Source: Pyrenula massariospora
Lineage: Eukaryota > Ascomycota > Eurotiomycetes > Pyrenulales > Pyrenulaceae
Assembly (NCBI GenBank): GCA_021030905.1
Contig: JAGFMI010000002.1
Location: 310,001-374,000 of the forward strand
DNA length: 64,000 nucleotides
Direction of reading: 5' to 3'
Part shown: positions 13,929 through 25,968 of the stretch, one piece after another
How the letters are laid out: every line of letters begins with the position of its first letter
How positions within the stretch are numbered: the first letter of the stretch is position 1
Notes under the pieces: model-generated
The model's input: only the letters and a program-made list of their open reading frames with translations
Databases searched by the model: none
Told to the model about the DNA's origin: nothing
Translations under genes and position numbers: made by a program

Positions 13929-15567
13929 ATGTCTCGAGTAGCTGCTCTCACTTCTCTTCTCTCGTTACTTTCTTCGGTCCGTGGCCAGCAAGTTGGCACC
14001 AACACGGCTGAGACCCACCCTGGCCTCACAGTCTCAAAATGTACTTCTTCAGGCTGCACATCCTCAGCTCAGTCAATCGTTTTGGACGCCAACTGGCGAT
14101 GGTTACACACCACTAGCGGATATACAAATTGTTATACGGGTCAGGCCTTTGACAAGACTCTCTGCCCTGATGGCGCGACATGCGCAGCAAACTGCGCCCT
14201 AGATGGAGCCGACTATTCTGGAACATACGGCATCACCACCTCTGGGAACGCCCTCAGCTTAAAGTTCGTCACCACCGGAAGTACCGGCACTGCTAATGTC
14301 GGCTCCCGAACTTTCCTCATGGCTCCCGGAAGCACAACCCAGTATCAAATGTTTGACCTACGGAACCAAGAGTTCACTTTCGACATTGACATGTCAACGC
14401 TACCTTGCGGCTTGAACGGCGCCCTTTACTTCTCTCAGATGGATGCCGATGGTGGTATGGCGAAATACCCGACTAACAAGGCTGGTGCGAAATATGGTAC
14501 TGGCTATTGTGACTCGCAATGCCCGAAGGACATCAAATTTATTGCCGGAAAGGTACGTCGCAGTGCTTGATGAACACTATCAAGCTGGTGCTAAATTACT
14601 ATTGCAGGCTAACAGTGATGGCTGGACTGGATCTGCCTCAGATCCCAACGCTGGCACTGGTAGCACTGGTGCCTGCTGTCAAGAAATGGATGTTTGGGAA
14701 GCGAACTCCTTAGCTGAGGCCTATACTCCTCACCCATGCAGTGCTGAAGGCCTCGTTGCCTGCACTGGCAGCGCATGTACCTCGACCTGTGACCAGGCTG
14801 GCTGTGACTTCAACAGCTGGCGCATGGGAAATCAGACTTTCCTCGGCCCTGGCTTGACCGTTGATACCAAACAAAAGTTCACAGTCGTTACTCAATTTGT
14901 AACTAACGATGGGACAAACACGGGAACCCTTTCCGAAATCCGTCGATTTTACGTTCAAAACGGCAAAGTGATCCCAAACAGTCAGAGTAATATTGCTGGC
15001 GTTACTGGCAACTCGATCACAGACAACTTCTGCGCCGCCCAAAAGACTGCCTTCGGAGACACCAATACCTTCGCCTCCAAGGGCGGTCTCAAGCAGATGG
15101 GATCTGCTTTCGCCAACGGTGGTATGGTCTTAGTCATGTCAATCTGGGATGATCACGCCGTCAACATGTTGTGGCTTGACTCTGACTACCCTACCACCGC
15201 CAATCCCTCTAGCCCCGGCGTCAACCGAGGTCCTTGCTCAACCTCCTCAGGTACACCGACTGACGTCGAGAAAAACTCTCCAAACGTTTCTGTCACCTTC
15301 TCCAACATTAAATGGGGACCTATTGGCAGCACCCAGTCCGGCACGACTGGCAGTGGCAGTGGCAGCTCAGGTGGGAGCAGCACCACTGCTAAACCTTCCA
15401 CCACATCCGCCAGACCAACCACAAGTGCACCGGCTACTACCTCAGCAGCTTCTGGAGGTGTTGCTAAGTACGGGCAATGCGGTGGTCAGGGTTGGGCTGG
15501 CGCGACGACTTGTGCCGCGGGATCTACTTGTACCGTCGTTAACCCCTACTATTCCCAGTGCTTGTAA
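13929..15567 (+). CDS. cbh1: Cellobiohydrolase I, GH7 with CBM1
   Basis: Secreted reducing-end exo-cellulase that releases cellobiose from crystalline cellulose. Exons 13929-14552 and 14608-15567; intron 14553-14607 (GTACGT..TTGCAG); 527 aa. Seen: signal peptide ending at SSVRGQ, the GH7 N-terminus [14 protein letters not shown], and the catalytic motif EMDVWE with nucleophile Glu234, Asp236 and acid/base Glu239. Cysteines are conserved throughout. A Ser/Thr/Pro linker (about residues 440-490) follows, then a C-terminal fungal CBM1 ([15 protein letters not shown] to YYSQCL). Length is close to Trichoderma Cel7A. The promoter has a TATA box and clustered CreA-type sites, consistent with glucose repression. 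The neighbouring gene is SNF1, which usually relieves that repression. Confidence 0.97.
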
Positions 15568-16209
15568 GTGAGAAGGACAGGTAAATCGGCATTCATTACG
15601 GATACTTATTTCAGAGTGTTTTCCATGGGCCAAGACGTGGAGCTTTCCCGTCACTAGAATGATGTTCTATACCTCATTTCTTGCATTGCTCTTTTGGGAA
15701 GACACTAAATGTTAGATTTGGCGATTGGATAATTTTCCTCCTTCTCTGTATATAGTTCATTTTAGAGACCATTCTTCCTTGCACTCGTTTCCGAAGCTCG
15801 TGGCAGAGTTTTGTCACAGCCTCCCACAAAACAAGATTCAAACTTCATTTGCTCTATGAGTCCTACTAGATGAGACATTAATTGGATCCACGACCATCAT
15901 GATACAAGCGAGTAATGCACGAATCTTCGTGACTTTCATAATGCGATTTTTTTACCGACTGTCAACGGAATGGCCGCCTCCTATGCACATCGGGTGGCGG
16001 TACCTGAATGACATGGTGAAGACGTCATCATAGGGGATAGCCAGAGACAAATTCTAGCCTCGCGATTTGTGTCAATGCACACTTCTATTTCTTTAGATAC
16101 ATCAGAGGTTTAATCTCGTTCCAAAAGACATCGATAGCTGCCATTCAAGCCCGAATCTAAGCACGAGCACCAATTATATTGGAAGTGAATTGCTGCGGTC
16201 TTCATCATA
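15568..16209. other. Intergenic
   Basis: 3' flank of the cellobiohydrolase gene and promoter of the small conserved gene. No coding or structural feature recognised. Confidence 0.55.
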
Positions 16210-16711
16210 ATGTCCAACGACGCATATACCGGCAAATCGCCCATAGATCTCGCCTACGAGGCCGAAAAGGATCTTAATTCCAGTGATGCAAAACGGGGCT
16301 ACAGAGTGAGCGATTCGAGTAGGTCACTTGATTTCTTCCAAATTCATCCCACATCGATCCTTCTGGTAGCTCGCCCCTTTGACCAAGAATTTTCGCCTTC
16401 TTACCACAAGCTCGAAAGGTCTTGATTTGAGACATGCTAATAGTCACACCTGTCCAGCTCTCGAATCCGGTGTCGACGAAGCCGCAGCACAACGCTTCCC
16501 GGGCGGCAATGTCACCTATGGTAGCGCTGCTTCGGGGATGGGCGATAATCGCGAGATACCCTTCGAGGAGGGTGGTGACATTCAGAAAGACACCGGGAGG
16601 ATGACAAAAGCTGGAGACTTTGAGGGAGAGGGTGGCCCGGAAGATCAATTGAGAAGGAAGGTGGAGGAGCGGCCCGGTGACGATGAGATTCGGACAAACG
16701 TGCGGAAATGA
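16210..16711 (+). CDS. Small conserved fungal hydrophilic protein
   Basis: Two-exon gene: 16210-16318 and 16458-16711. The intron 16319-16457 is GTAGGT..GTCCAG; the product is 120 aa. Splicing gives SDSTLESGVDEAAAQRFPGG across the junction. The rest is Gly/Glu/Asp-rich and hydrophilic (VTYGSAASGMGDNREIPFEE, GGDI, TGRMTKAGDFEGEGGPED). Proteins of this pattern are widespread in Pezizomycotina and look intrinsically disordered, somewhat like LEA or stress hydrophilins. No biochemical function is known to me and there is no signal peptide. The phase-1 junction and a coherent repeat-like Gly-rich body support the model. Confidence 0.7.
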
Positions 16712-17560
16712 GACGAATTTCACAAGGGAGAAGACATTTAATCGGGCGAGGGACAGAACAGGCGTGCAAGGCAGCGGGAGAAGATCACGAAATTGAAATA
16801 GAAATATCAAATTAAAATTGGCCTACATACCTCGACCCTGTTGGTGATAAACTGGTTAACGAGGAGTCCTTTCGCGACGTTCAAAGTCAAGACCACGTGA
16901 TTCTTTTAGGTAGTCGACAACTTTTCAAGTAGTGACCTAAAGCTTCTTCCACGCTGCAAGTTGATGGAAACGATATCCTCAGGCGATGAAGATAAAATGG
17001 TTCTCTGTTTAACCGTGTAGCACGCACGTCTTCAAACAAGTCACCCATACTACCCGCCGCTCACATGATGTGTGCTTTTTGTCTCTTCCAATTGAGCTTT
17101 CTTTTTTTATTGCCGTATACAGGTTCCGTGCACGCTACAAAGCTACCAAGAGATGGCGCTATCGAGAAAGCGATGTATGCACCACGAGTTGTAGGTGAAA
17201 GACCCTTGATGTCGCATTCCGAAGTCCGCTCAATACAAGGATCTAACTCTTCGTATCGGGCTTGTGAATAAGGAGTAAAGACATTGGGTGCAGGGTGGAA
17301 GAAAAAGCTTCAAGCGGGTTCTGCACATGGGAACCTAACAAGAGCCGCTCCCTCGCCAGCGGTAAAAACGGGCTCGCAGCCGCTCGGAAAACTTCCCTAA
17401 TCCACATGTCCTGGAAAGTTCTTGGATGACGGAAGCTCCATTGCTAGATCGCAACGCCAAATTTTTCTGAGAAGCAGTTTTGTCAATCCGCGCTCTTAAA
17501 TCTCCTAGAAAGAGCTGTTGGTAATTAATCCAGACATTCCAACTGCCCAACCTCCAAGTG
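16712..17560. other. Intergenic
   Basis: 850 bp between tandem plus-strand genes. A 68-codon frame at 17065-17271 with a hydrophobic start has no other support. It presumably holds the TOM70 promoter. Confidence 0.5.
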
Positions 17561-19608
17561 ATGCCTGCCGAGCCAGTACCTCTCGACACCTCCTCAGTCT
17601 CCTCCTCAGCATCGTCGATATGGAATCGCGTAACAACGTGGGCATCTGAGAATAAATCCGTCGTCTATACAATTGCAGGTGTTACTGTTGTGGTCACTGG
17701 CGCCGGGGTCGTTTATTACATCTCAAGTTCGGGTAGATCGCCGGCACCCGAAGAAAAGCGGAAAAGTAAGAAGGAAAGACGGAAAGAGAAAAAGAAAGCC
17801 GAAGAAAGCCAAAAAACTGGTATCACATTGAAGGATGAAGAGTCAGGTCTGTAGCGAATACATCTCGAATTTCCAGGTTACTTACTTGGAGTCAGCTCCT
17901 GCCAGTGCAAAGTCTGCAACTGTTGAAGATGAGGAAGAGCTGCCGGAGATAAATGAGAGCACTATAGATAGCTTCTCGCTAGAGGTGAGGGAAATTGCTT
18001 GCGATTGAAGATCCTTATTGAAAGGTATAGGATCGCCAAAAGTTTGCAAACAAACTCAAGGTTCTCGGCAACAAAGCATACGGCGGGAAAGACTATATCA
18101 AAGCCATCGACCTTTACGGAAAAGCAATTTTATGCAAACCAGACCCTGTCTTCTACTCAAATCGAGCTGCATGTTACAATGTCCTCAGCGACTGGGATAA
18201 AGTCGTAGAGGATACCACAGCGGCGATCAATATGAACCCGGAATATGTAAAGGCCCTTAATCGAAGAGCGCACGCGTACGAACATGTCGAGAAGTATAGC
18301 GAAGCGCTCCTCGACTACACAGCCAGCTGTATAATCGATGGGTTTCGAAATGAACAGAGTACGCAGAGCGTTGAACGTCTACTAAAGAAGGTGGCCGAAA
18401 AGAAGGGCAAGGTTATGTTGCAATCCAAGCCGAAACGCCTTCCAAGCCCGACGAGCGTATCGAATTACATACAAAGTTACCGCCCTCGCCCACCGCCGCC
18501 CGGTTTGGAAGAGTCGAACGAGCTCCCAGAAGACAGTGGGAAAGGACAATTACAACGAGGGTTGATTGCCTTGAGCCGGAAGACTGGTGAAGGCTACGAA
18601 GAAGCTGCGAATTGTTTCGAAAAGGCGGTTGAGCTTGATCAGCTCGACGAACATGAAGCTTTCGCGTACAACATACGCGGCACATTCAAATATCTCCAAG
18701 GCGACGTCGAGCAGGCGAAGGATGACTTTACCAAAAGTATTGAATTAGACCCGTCCATGACACAGAGCTATATAAAGCGCGCGAGCATAAAGCTCGAGCT
18801 TGCCGATCGAGATGCAGCTGCAGCCGACTTTGAAATGGCGTGTAAACAAAACCCTGATGATCCGGACATATACTATCATCGAGCTCAACTACATTTTATC
18901 CTTGGCGAGCTTCCGAACGCCGCCAAGGATTATCAGAAATCCATCGACCTAGATCGGCAGTTCATCTTCTCCCATATCCAATTAGGTGTGACGCAGTACA
19001 AGATGGGTTCCTTGGCGTCTTCCATGGCCACATTCCGGAGGTGCATCAAGGCCTTTGACAAGGTGCCTGATGTATACAACTACTATGGAGAGCTCCTACT
19101 TGACCAGCAGAAATACCAAGAAGCCATCGAAAAATTTGAGACTGCCATTGAGATGGAAAAGCAAAGCAAGCCAATGGGTATGAACGTACTGCCACTCATC
19201 AACAAGGCGCTGGCGCTGTTTCAGTGGAAGCAAGACTTCAAGGAGGCGCAGGAGTTGTGCGACAAAGCTTTGATACGTAAGTTTCTAGTTACCCTGAGAG
19301 TCTACACCTCCCCCCTTCTCCCCTAGGTCGATTTTCGCTGAACAAACTGCCGAATAGTTGACCCAGAGTGCGATGTCGCCGTTGCCACCATGGCACAACT
19401 ACATCTACAGCAAGGCCAAGTCACGGAAGCGCTCCAGTACTTTGAGCGAGCCGCAGAGCTTTCTAGGACCGAGGGAGAGATTGTCAATGCCCTCTCGTAC
19501 GCGGAGGCGACGAGAACACAGCTAGAAGTATCGGAGAAATATCCTCACTTATCTGCAAGACTGCAAGGAATGGGGGCGTCAAGCTTTGGAGGGCCGCCAG
19601 TACGATGA
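17561..19608 (+). CDS. TOM70: Mitochondrial import receptor Tom70
   Basis: Outer-membrane receptor that takes carrier-type preproteins from Hsp70/Hsp90. Exons 17561-17846, 17896-17984, 18031-19276 and 19358-19608; introns of 49, 46 and 81 nt; 623 aa, the family's normal size. Seen: an N-terminal signal-anchor helix (about residues 33-54, [20 protein letters not shown]), then a Lys/Glu-rich cytosolic linker ([17 protein letters not shown]). Tandem TPR repeats start with the clamp-type [20 protein letters not shown], followed by [19 protein letters not shown] and later AYNIRGTF and [13 protein letters not shown]. The end shows [20 protein letters not shown]. The first acceptor (GTCAG at 17895) was chosen because the nearer TTCCAG breaks the frame. 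Confidence 0.93.
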
Positions 19609-20327
19609 TGACGCTGTACAAAAGAGATTGTTTGCGGATGTGGACTTATTGCATGAATTATTCTCTTCTCTCTGGCTTCGAGCGCGAGCATATAACTTCT
19701 TCACTAAGTGTAATTATTAACTCGTTGGACCTGCCGTTATTAGTGCAGAGATCTTGCGCATCAACTTTTGTACTGGACGCCTGGGCGGACCCTGATTACC
19801 GATCCTCAAGTACCTTTTTCTAGTACGTTTTTGCAGTGACATCGACGTCGTCATGGTGAAGGGAGGAGAACGTAGGAGTTGTATTCTTCACCACAAGGCT
19901 TTTGGGAGCCTTACCGCATTCTTGGCAACCCTGAAGCGGATAAGCGCAGGCAACCTCCGTGCCCCGCGGTGCGGTGGTCGTCAGTGAATCGTGATTCCCC
20001 CTCCGTCTCGTTCATCATCCGCCCTCTCGCCTGACAACGACCTTCTCACTTCCTCCTTCCCACGCTTGAAACCCGGACTTCAAGGGTCTCGCTGTGCATC
20101 CCTCTTGGCTGAAATAGAACACGTCCACGATCATTGACCTTAACTCCTCCTCCCCGTGAATCACTGTGTGGCTCTCAGAGCTCAGGGCCGTAGCCTGGTC
20201 TCGCCCGCTTGTCCACAGCTCACCCCGCTCCGTTTCACCTCAGCTCACTCCCTCGTCTTAGCATCGTACAGCATATAAATCAACCTCAAGCCATTCCAAC
20301 CGAAGACATTCCAACCCTACTTCCACT
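19609..20327. other. Intergenic, CT-rich promoter
   Basis: Promoter and leader of the FHA gene. The right half (about 19980-20280) is strikingly pyrimidine-rich (CT tracts), as in many ascomycete promoters. No gene seen. Confidence 0.5.
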
Positions 20328-22983
20328 ATGCCTCTCAACATGGACAACGATACACCCTGGCAGAAGGCTACCCAGACTCCCAGTCCCAGGTACACAGGTT
20401 AGTGGAAACCTCTGGAATAGCTAGCCTTGTCCGAGGTGGCTACTTTTCGGACTTTTAGTGTGGAATCCTTTCGAGTTTGCACGCACACTTACGTAGAGTC
20501 ATTACCGCTAATTATCTATTCACAGTGTTTGTCAACCTCTCGGTTGCTGATCCCACCCTTGACCCCTTCCCACATCGACGATTCAGCCTGAACCCGTATA
20601 GCCAAACATTCCGGGTCGGAAGAGGCTCCAAGAACGGATCTTCATCTCTGATGCCTAGCCCTGATAATGCTTGGTTTGAATCTCGAGTTGTTTCACGAAC
20701 TCACGCTATTTTCAAGGCGGATACTGATTACAAGGTTGGTTACAACGGCTCTAAAATGTGTCTGAAGCTTACACCGCCAGACTCTTTCGATCCAAGACGT
20801 TGGCAGTATGCACGGAACATTTGTAAACGACAAACGCCTTGAGAAAGACGACGTGAGGCAGCTTGAAGATGATGATTTGATTCAGTTCGGTTCTAAGGTT
20901 ACTCGGGCTTCCGGTATGTTGACCAAGCCTATCCAAACTTGATTGAAGACCTAAGTATGATACAGAAACCTTTCCGCCTCTGAACGTTCGTGTCAATTTT
21001 GACTGGGAGGAGTAAGTGGCTTCTCTCTGCTGTGAAGCACGTATTAATCTCCTTAGCTTGTCGACTAGATCCTTTGAGGTCCCAGAACAATCTGATTCCG
21101 AGGTTGAATTCATTGAAGAACGTCGACCGAATCAACGTTCTTCATCAGATGTTTCTGCGCCTGGGAGCTTTCGCTCAGTGATCACAGATCATGATCCGTC
21201 CGGACCTTCCTCGCCAGATATGCCGCCGTCAGCCCAAGATCTCCACGCAGAGGCTCAGGAAGATGTGATCATAATTGAAGACGTTCAGACTTCAAAAGAG
21301 AAATCTCATAGCAATGACAGAAACGGCAACCTGAACAACAAATCAAGTCAGACGGTGGCCAACGAAGACTTTTGGCGTACACCTTCCTACATCGAAGGTC
21401 TTGCTGAGGATGAAGACGCTATCCGGAGCATTAATGCAGAGTTTGAAGAGCAGCACAATCGTGATAGATACGAGGATATAGGCCCTTCTGTTGCGCAGGC
21501 ATCAACAGATTTCATAGACACTGACTCTGATGACATCGAAAGTTCAGAAGCCGAGTCTGTGGTGAGTGTGATGGATGACTCGGATGATAGCGCGGATATA
21601 GATCACACTCCACCACAATACGCTCCTCCTTCAGGCCAGTCTATACCTCATCATGTCGATGATACTCGTGACCGGCTAAACACTCCGAACGACTTCCGGT
21701 CTCACTCCCCTGAAGTTTTCGACGATCACACTCCCCAAAGCCCTTCAGCAACTACAGACGCCCTGGCTAAAACCGAGAAAAATAATCGAGGTCGCAAGCT
21801 CGCCGTCACGTACCAAAATCAGATTCCCCGAACCCACCTTCTTGCAGAAGATTGCCTGAAATCTCAAGAACCAGAAAACCCGGCCAAGGCATCGAAAGTA
21901 CTTCGGCTAGTCACCAAGCCACGAGAGAGTACGAATAAGAAGGAATATCGTGATCGGCCTACAGAGGAGAACGCCCAACGAAACTCTATTCCTCCTTTAG
22001 ATTTTGACCATCCGGCGGACAAGCTGTCAGCCTCATTCAGCCCAGCTTCCGGACCATTCTGCGTTGATCTTAACAATCCAATAAACAGAGCTGTTCGCGC
22101 TCCAAGTCCTTCCGACGCAGCCATGGCAAAGGCAATTGATCCGGAGTTTCAAGGTCATCGCCGACGTGTTAGCAATCAGGGTTCCCAAACCTTTGCACTT
22201 TCTACCGTGCCAATGACGACGGACTATCTTTCTGTAGCCAAAATGGGAGACTTGAAGGCTCGCAATGTTGATCGTACGAGAGGTGATGAAAACGATCCTA
22301 AATTAAACGTCAATGCAGAGCTTGAGATGTTCGACGTGCCACCTGCCCGCTCTCCACTAGCTGAGTTGATGATCTGCCGAAAGGGACGCATGTCTGGGGA
22401 CGTCGAGCTTCCCAGCATTTCTCGTCTCAAGGAGGAATCAGTAATTGAGAGAGCTGAGCCAGTAACCGGGGCCTTCATGGGACAACATCTACATCCAAAC
22501 AGTCCCGCGCTAACACAAGCACATGTTGGTCATCCTCACCGAGAACAGATCAAGGTTGGAGATCTGGTGGACAGTTCTGCGAGCTGCGAGAATAGCCCGC
22601 CCCGTGGAATAAAACGCAAAGCGCATCAGATCTCTGAAGGCGAGAATCTCACCTTCCCTCCTGAAGAATGTGTAGATACTTGGCTCCAGGAGGCATTCGA
22701 GAAAGACCCGACTTCTCTATCTCAAGGGGAGATCATTAACAAAACCGTTGCTGGAGACGTTAGGGAAGAAGCGGTCCCTACCAGCTCTGCCCTTGAAGAA
22801 CGCCCGGCCAAGCGGGTCAAGACTGGCAAAGAGCGGGCACCGAGGGTTGGAAAAACATCATCCAAGCAATCTTTTGGAAGGACTTTCGCAAAGTACGCCG
22901 CCACTGCTGTGAGCGGAGCTGTTGCTGGGGCTGTGGGCGTAGTTGCACTGCTGGTCAACCTGCCTGACAATTATTTTGGTTGA
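20328..22983 (+). CDS. FHA-domain protein with C-terminal membrane anchor
   Basis: Predicted 790-aa phosphothreonine-binding protein. Exons 20328-20397, 20526-20734, 20781-20913, 20966-21011 and 21069-22983. Splicing assembles one FHA domain at about residues 25-155: FRVGRGSK, SRVVSRTHAIF, then IQDVGSMHGTFVNDKRL and DDLIQFG. A long acidic, disordered region follows (TDSDDIESSEAESVVSV). The last ~35 residues contain a Gly/Ala/Val hydrophobic helix (AATAVSGAVAGAVGVVALLV) five residues from the end, a tail-anchor arrangement. FHA plus tail anchor recalls SLMAP/Far9-type STRIPAK or ER/nuclear-envelope proteins, but no coiled coil is evident, so I do not assign it. Only the ATG at 20328 (or 20340) joins the FHA frame. 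Confidence 0.88.
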
Positions 22984-23329
22984 GGCGGAGGGAGAGGCTT
23001 TAAGATCACATTGCTGACGTTCAAGGCATCCCACAGAACTCTTGTCTCGTATTTTCATTTCGTCTACTGTTGCTTTTGATGGGAAATTTACTATGGCACG
23101 GAGGCTTGAGGTAATTACACCGCTGAACCCGTGAAGAGGATTGCGTTCCTATCGCTCTTACCGCTTCGTACTCTTGGTCTCATCCCAACGCTTAGGAGCT
23201 GATGTATGTCGAAACGGGAGTCTGGTCCAGCCTGGATGTGGAGCGCAGCATCAAGAATCGAACTTGGGTTGGACCTATTGTATTCAGGGGTTTGAAGATC
23301 TTTGACGGTCACCGTATGCTAGCAGAAAC
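22984..23329. other. Intergenic
   Basis: Between the FHA gene end and the minus-strand coding-like segment. On the minus strand, 23115-23312 carries a 65-codon frame (TVKDLQTPEYNRSNPSS..LFTGSAV) that could be a further 3' exon of the candidate gene to its right. A CTGCTAG acceptor directly precedes it. Confidence 0.35.
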
Positions 23330-23955
23330 CTAGGCGAAGGAGCATTTCTTGGTCGGGACTTGAATCTCGGGACTTTCTTTCTCACTTTCTCCCTTCTCAG
23401 AATTTGCATGGGACAGCAAGCTCATCACTATTTTGCCATGACCAAAGAAATCGCACTGGCCATACACAGTCCCTAGCAGATTCCCGTTCGTAGCAATCCA
23501 ACTAAGTCTGTCGTCTAGAGCATCGTAGACGGTAATATAGAATGGGGGTTTTCCAGCACAGCTGCTGCCGAACGCCTATCCAGTCCTCTGTTCGCCGGTA
23601 TCGGTGAGTCTACTCCGACGCGCAAGGATCGTTACACGGACCACCAAGGCTTCCGCATAAAAGTTATTGTTTTGGCTAGCAACCAACTTGTTCCTCCATG
23701 CCATCCGGATGTGGACGACTGTGTGTCCACCCTTTCTTGAAGATCCCACGTAGAAGACACGTCGATCCAACTTCCTTCCACTGAAGCCAAAGAAAGGAAT
23801 ATTTCAATCATCGAGTGAAGGTGGGAGCATCTCCGCCGAGAGGTAAGTCTTAACGCAGAGGAGGTGTCTCAGCAGAGCGAGGCTTTTCTTCGCGTTTACT
23901 CAGCTATCAACTCACTTCGAGTCCCTGATTCAATCCTGACAGCTCGTATTGCCAT
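23330..23955 (-). CDS. Candidate hypothetical gene, structure unresolved
   Basis: A minus-strand segment that reads like protein but has no uninterrupted ATG-to-stop frame. The clearest exon is 23575-23330 (82 codons, containing PPFYITVYDALDDRLSW and GNLLGTVYGQCDFFGHGK). It is preceded by an ATAG acceptor and a 60-nt intron-like gap from a GTAACG donor (23635) or a GTGTAA donor two bases upstream (23637). The upstream exon 23780-23636 follows a CTTCAG acceptor. A possible first exon 23955-23916 (start MAIRAVRIESGTR) ends at a perfect GTGAGT donor. Two frames of the middle exon are open, so the protein is ambiguous (about 140 aa, or longer with a 3' exon). No family recognised. It would diverge from SFH5 across 146 bp. 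Confidence 0.35.
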
Positions 23956-24101
23956 ATCTCAAGCCAGGCAAGGTCGACGATACGTCTATCGATCACCTGG
24001 TCTTGCAGTCTTGTGATTACTTAAATCGAGCTTTCCCTGTACATTCACTGACTAAATCTCCAAGCATTACAAATATTCAAATTGGAATCTTTTCCGCCGT
24101 A

Positions 24102-25547
24102 ATGACTGAGAACAAGCCTTCCGAGCCAGCTGCCACTGAGCCTGAACAGACGCCAGTTGAGAAGATCGAGCGTTCTCAGGCAGAACCCAAAGTCGAAGAA
24201 TCTACCACAAAGGATGTTGACAACACGAAGCCACCGCAAATTGATGCTAAAGCCGCCCAAAAAGAAGATGCAGAGCCTGCCGCGGCTGTGACCGCCAATT
24301 CTGATCCTCCCAAATCTCAGACCGCACAGACCCCTTCAAAACCAGCCATCGACCTCAAAGATCACTCCAGCACCGTCGATTCCTCAGCTGCTAAACCCAC
24401 CGGTCCATTGTCATCAAAAGATGCCAGCGACCTCGCCGAGAAGACCAAGCAGCTCAACCTCAATTCCCCTGACTTGGTGTCCCAAACCGATGGTAAGGCC
24501 GAGGTCAAGACCGTCGAAACGTCCCCAGAGTTCAAACAACTCGCTTCCCGCATGGTGAAGATCCTCGAAGATATCAAACACGAAGAAATGTGGGGTGTAA
24601 CTCTTGTATGGCCCGCCGACACACATATCCCTACCCAAATTGTTTTGCAGAAATTTCTCAACGCGAATGACAATGACGTTGCGAAGGCGGAGGAGCAGTT
24701 TACAGCGGCGCTGAAATGGCGAAAAGAAACGAAACCATTAGAGTTGGTCAGGGGAAGGTATGAAGCTAAGAAGTTTGATGACTTGGGTTACGTGACGAGT
24801 TATCAAGGGAAGGAAGGGGAGCCGCACGAGGTATTTACGTGGAATGTGTACGGAAGTGCTGGAGGAAAGATTGATCAGGTTTTCGGGGATTTGAAAGCGT
24901 GCGAACGCCACGCCTCGCCCATCAGAATGAAACTCACGATGAAAACAGGTTTATGAAATGGAGGGTAGCCCTCCAGGAACTCGGTCTGCAGACCTTGAAT
25001 ATCGCTGCGGCCACGAAACCGATTACAGCGACCTACGACCCTTACAAAATATACCAAGTCCACGACTACAAAGATGTCACGTTCTTCTCACAACCACCAG
25101 CAGTCAAGGAAGCAAGCAAGGAAGTTATCAAAGTCTTCTCCCAGAATTATCCAGAGCTGCTTAAAGAGTACGTACTCCAAACCTAACCACGGTTCACTAG
25201 CAAATGTCGTTGCTGATCCAAGTTGGCGCTCTCCACCTATATGATTAGCGGCGATGTTTACTGATCACATTTGCCTTCTTCTCCCCCTCAATTTTACTCG
25301 GCTAACAGTGAATAGGAAATTCTTTGTTAATGTCCCTGCGGTCATGGGCTGGGTGTATGCCGCCATCAAGCTCGTCATCGCAGCCAAAACGGCAAAGAAA
25401 TTCCATCCCATGGCCAATGGAGCGAATTTGAGCAAGGAGTTTCCTAGCGAGATAGGGGAAAAGTTGCCAACCGAGTATGGAGGTAAGGGAGAGAATAAGG
25501 ACAAAATTGCGCTTAGACTGTGGAGTGATGGTGGGAGCGGGTCATAG
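24102..25547 (+). CDS. SFH5: Phosphatidylinositol transfer protein Sfh5 (CRAL-TRIO)
   Basis: Sec14-like protein of the Sfh5 group, peripheral at ER/plasma membrane; the group includes heme-binding members. Exons 24102-24898, 24949-25167 and 25316-25547; introns of 50 and 148 nt; 415 aa. Seen: a ~150-residue disordered Pro/Glu/Lys N-terminus, then the CRAL-TRIO N segment (VLQKFLNANDNDVAKAEEQF, ALKWRKET). The lipid-binding fold follows: FTWNVYGS, splice-restored GDLKAFMKWRVALQELGLQ, IYQVHDYKDVTFF, and splice-restored LLKEKFFVNVPAVMGWVYAA. The end is KFHPM..LPTEYGGKG. The N-terminal extension is usual for the filamentous-fungal form. The first donor (GTGCGA) is weak but frame-required. Confidence 0.92.
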
Positions 25548-25968
25548 TTGGAAGCACGGAGCCGCCGGCTACGGCATGAGGGTCTTTAGAGCAAGGTATT
25601 GCAACATTCTTTGATGCATGGGATAGCCACTTGGAGGCAACGATACCAGTTGTGAGGGGAGTAGATAGATCAGTCGTTCACCACTCTCACAAGTTTAATA
25701 CATTTGACGAAAGCAATTGATTCGGTATCTATCTGCCGCTCTCTAAATCTTGGTGTCGCGTCTTCTGCGGTGTACACGAGAGGAACAGCGGCGCTATAGT
25801 GTTGTTTACATTATTTTCAACTATGTAATTGACTAGAATAGCCTAAAAGGAAAGTCCGGTGATCCAACCCGTCAATCAAACAGAGATACTATAGAACAAT
25901 TACACTTTTCAATCACAAGATTCCATCAAATCTGCAAGCAACCCTTCCAACTCCTTATCCATCCACCT
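25548..25968. other. Convergent intergenic region
   Basis: 3' flanks of SFH5 (+) and the But2-like gene (-). Nothing else seen. Confidence 0.55.

Noticed and set aside
17065-17271. 68-codon frame with a hydrophobic start upstream of TOM70
   Set aside because: Too short, with no continuation by splicing and no family resemblance.
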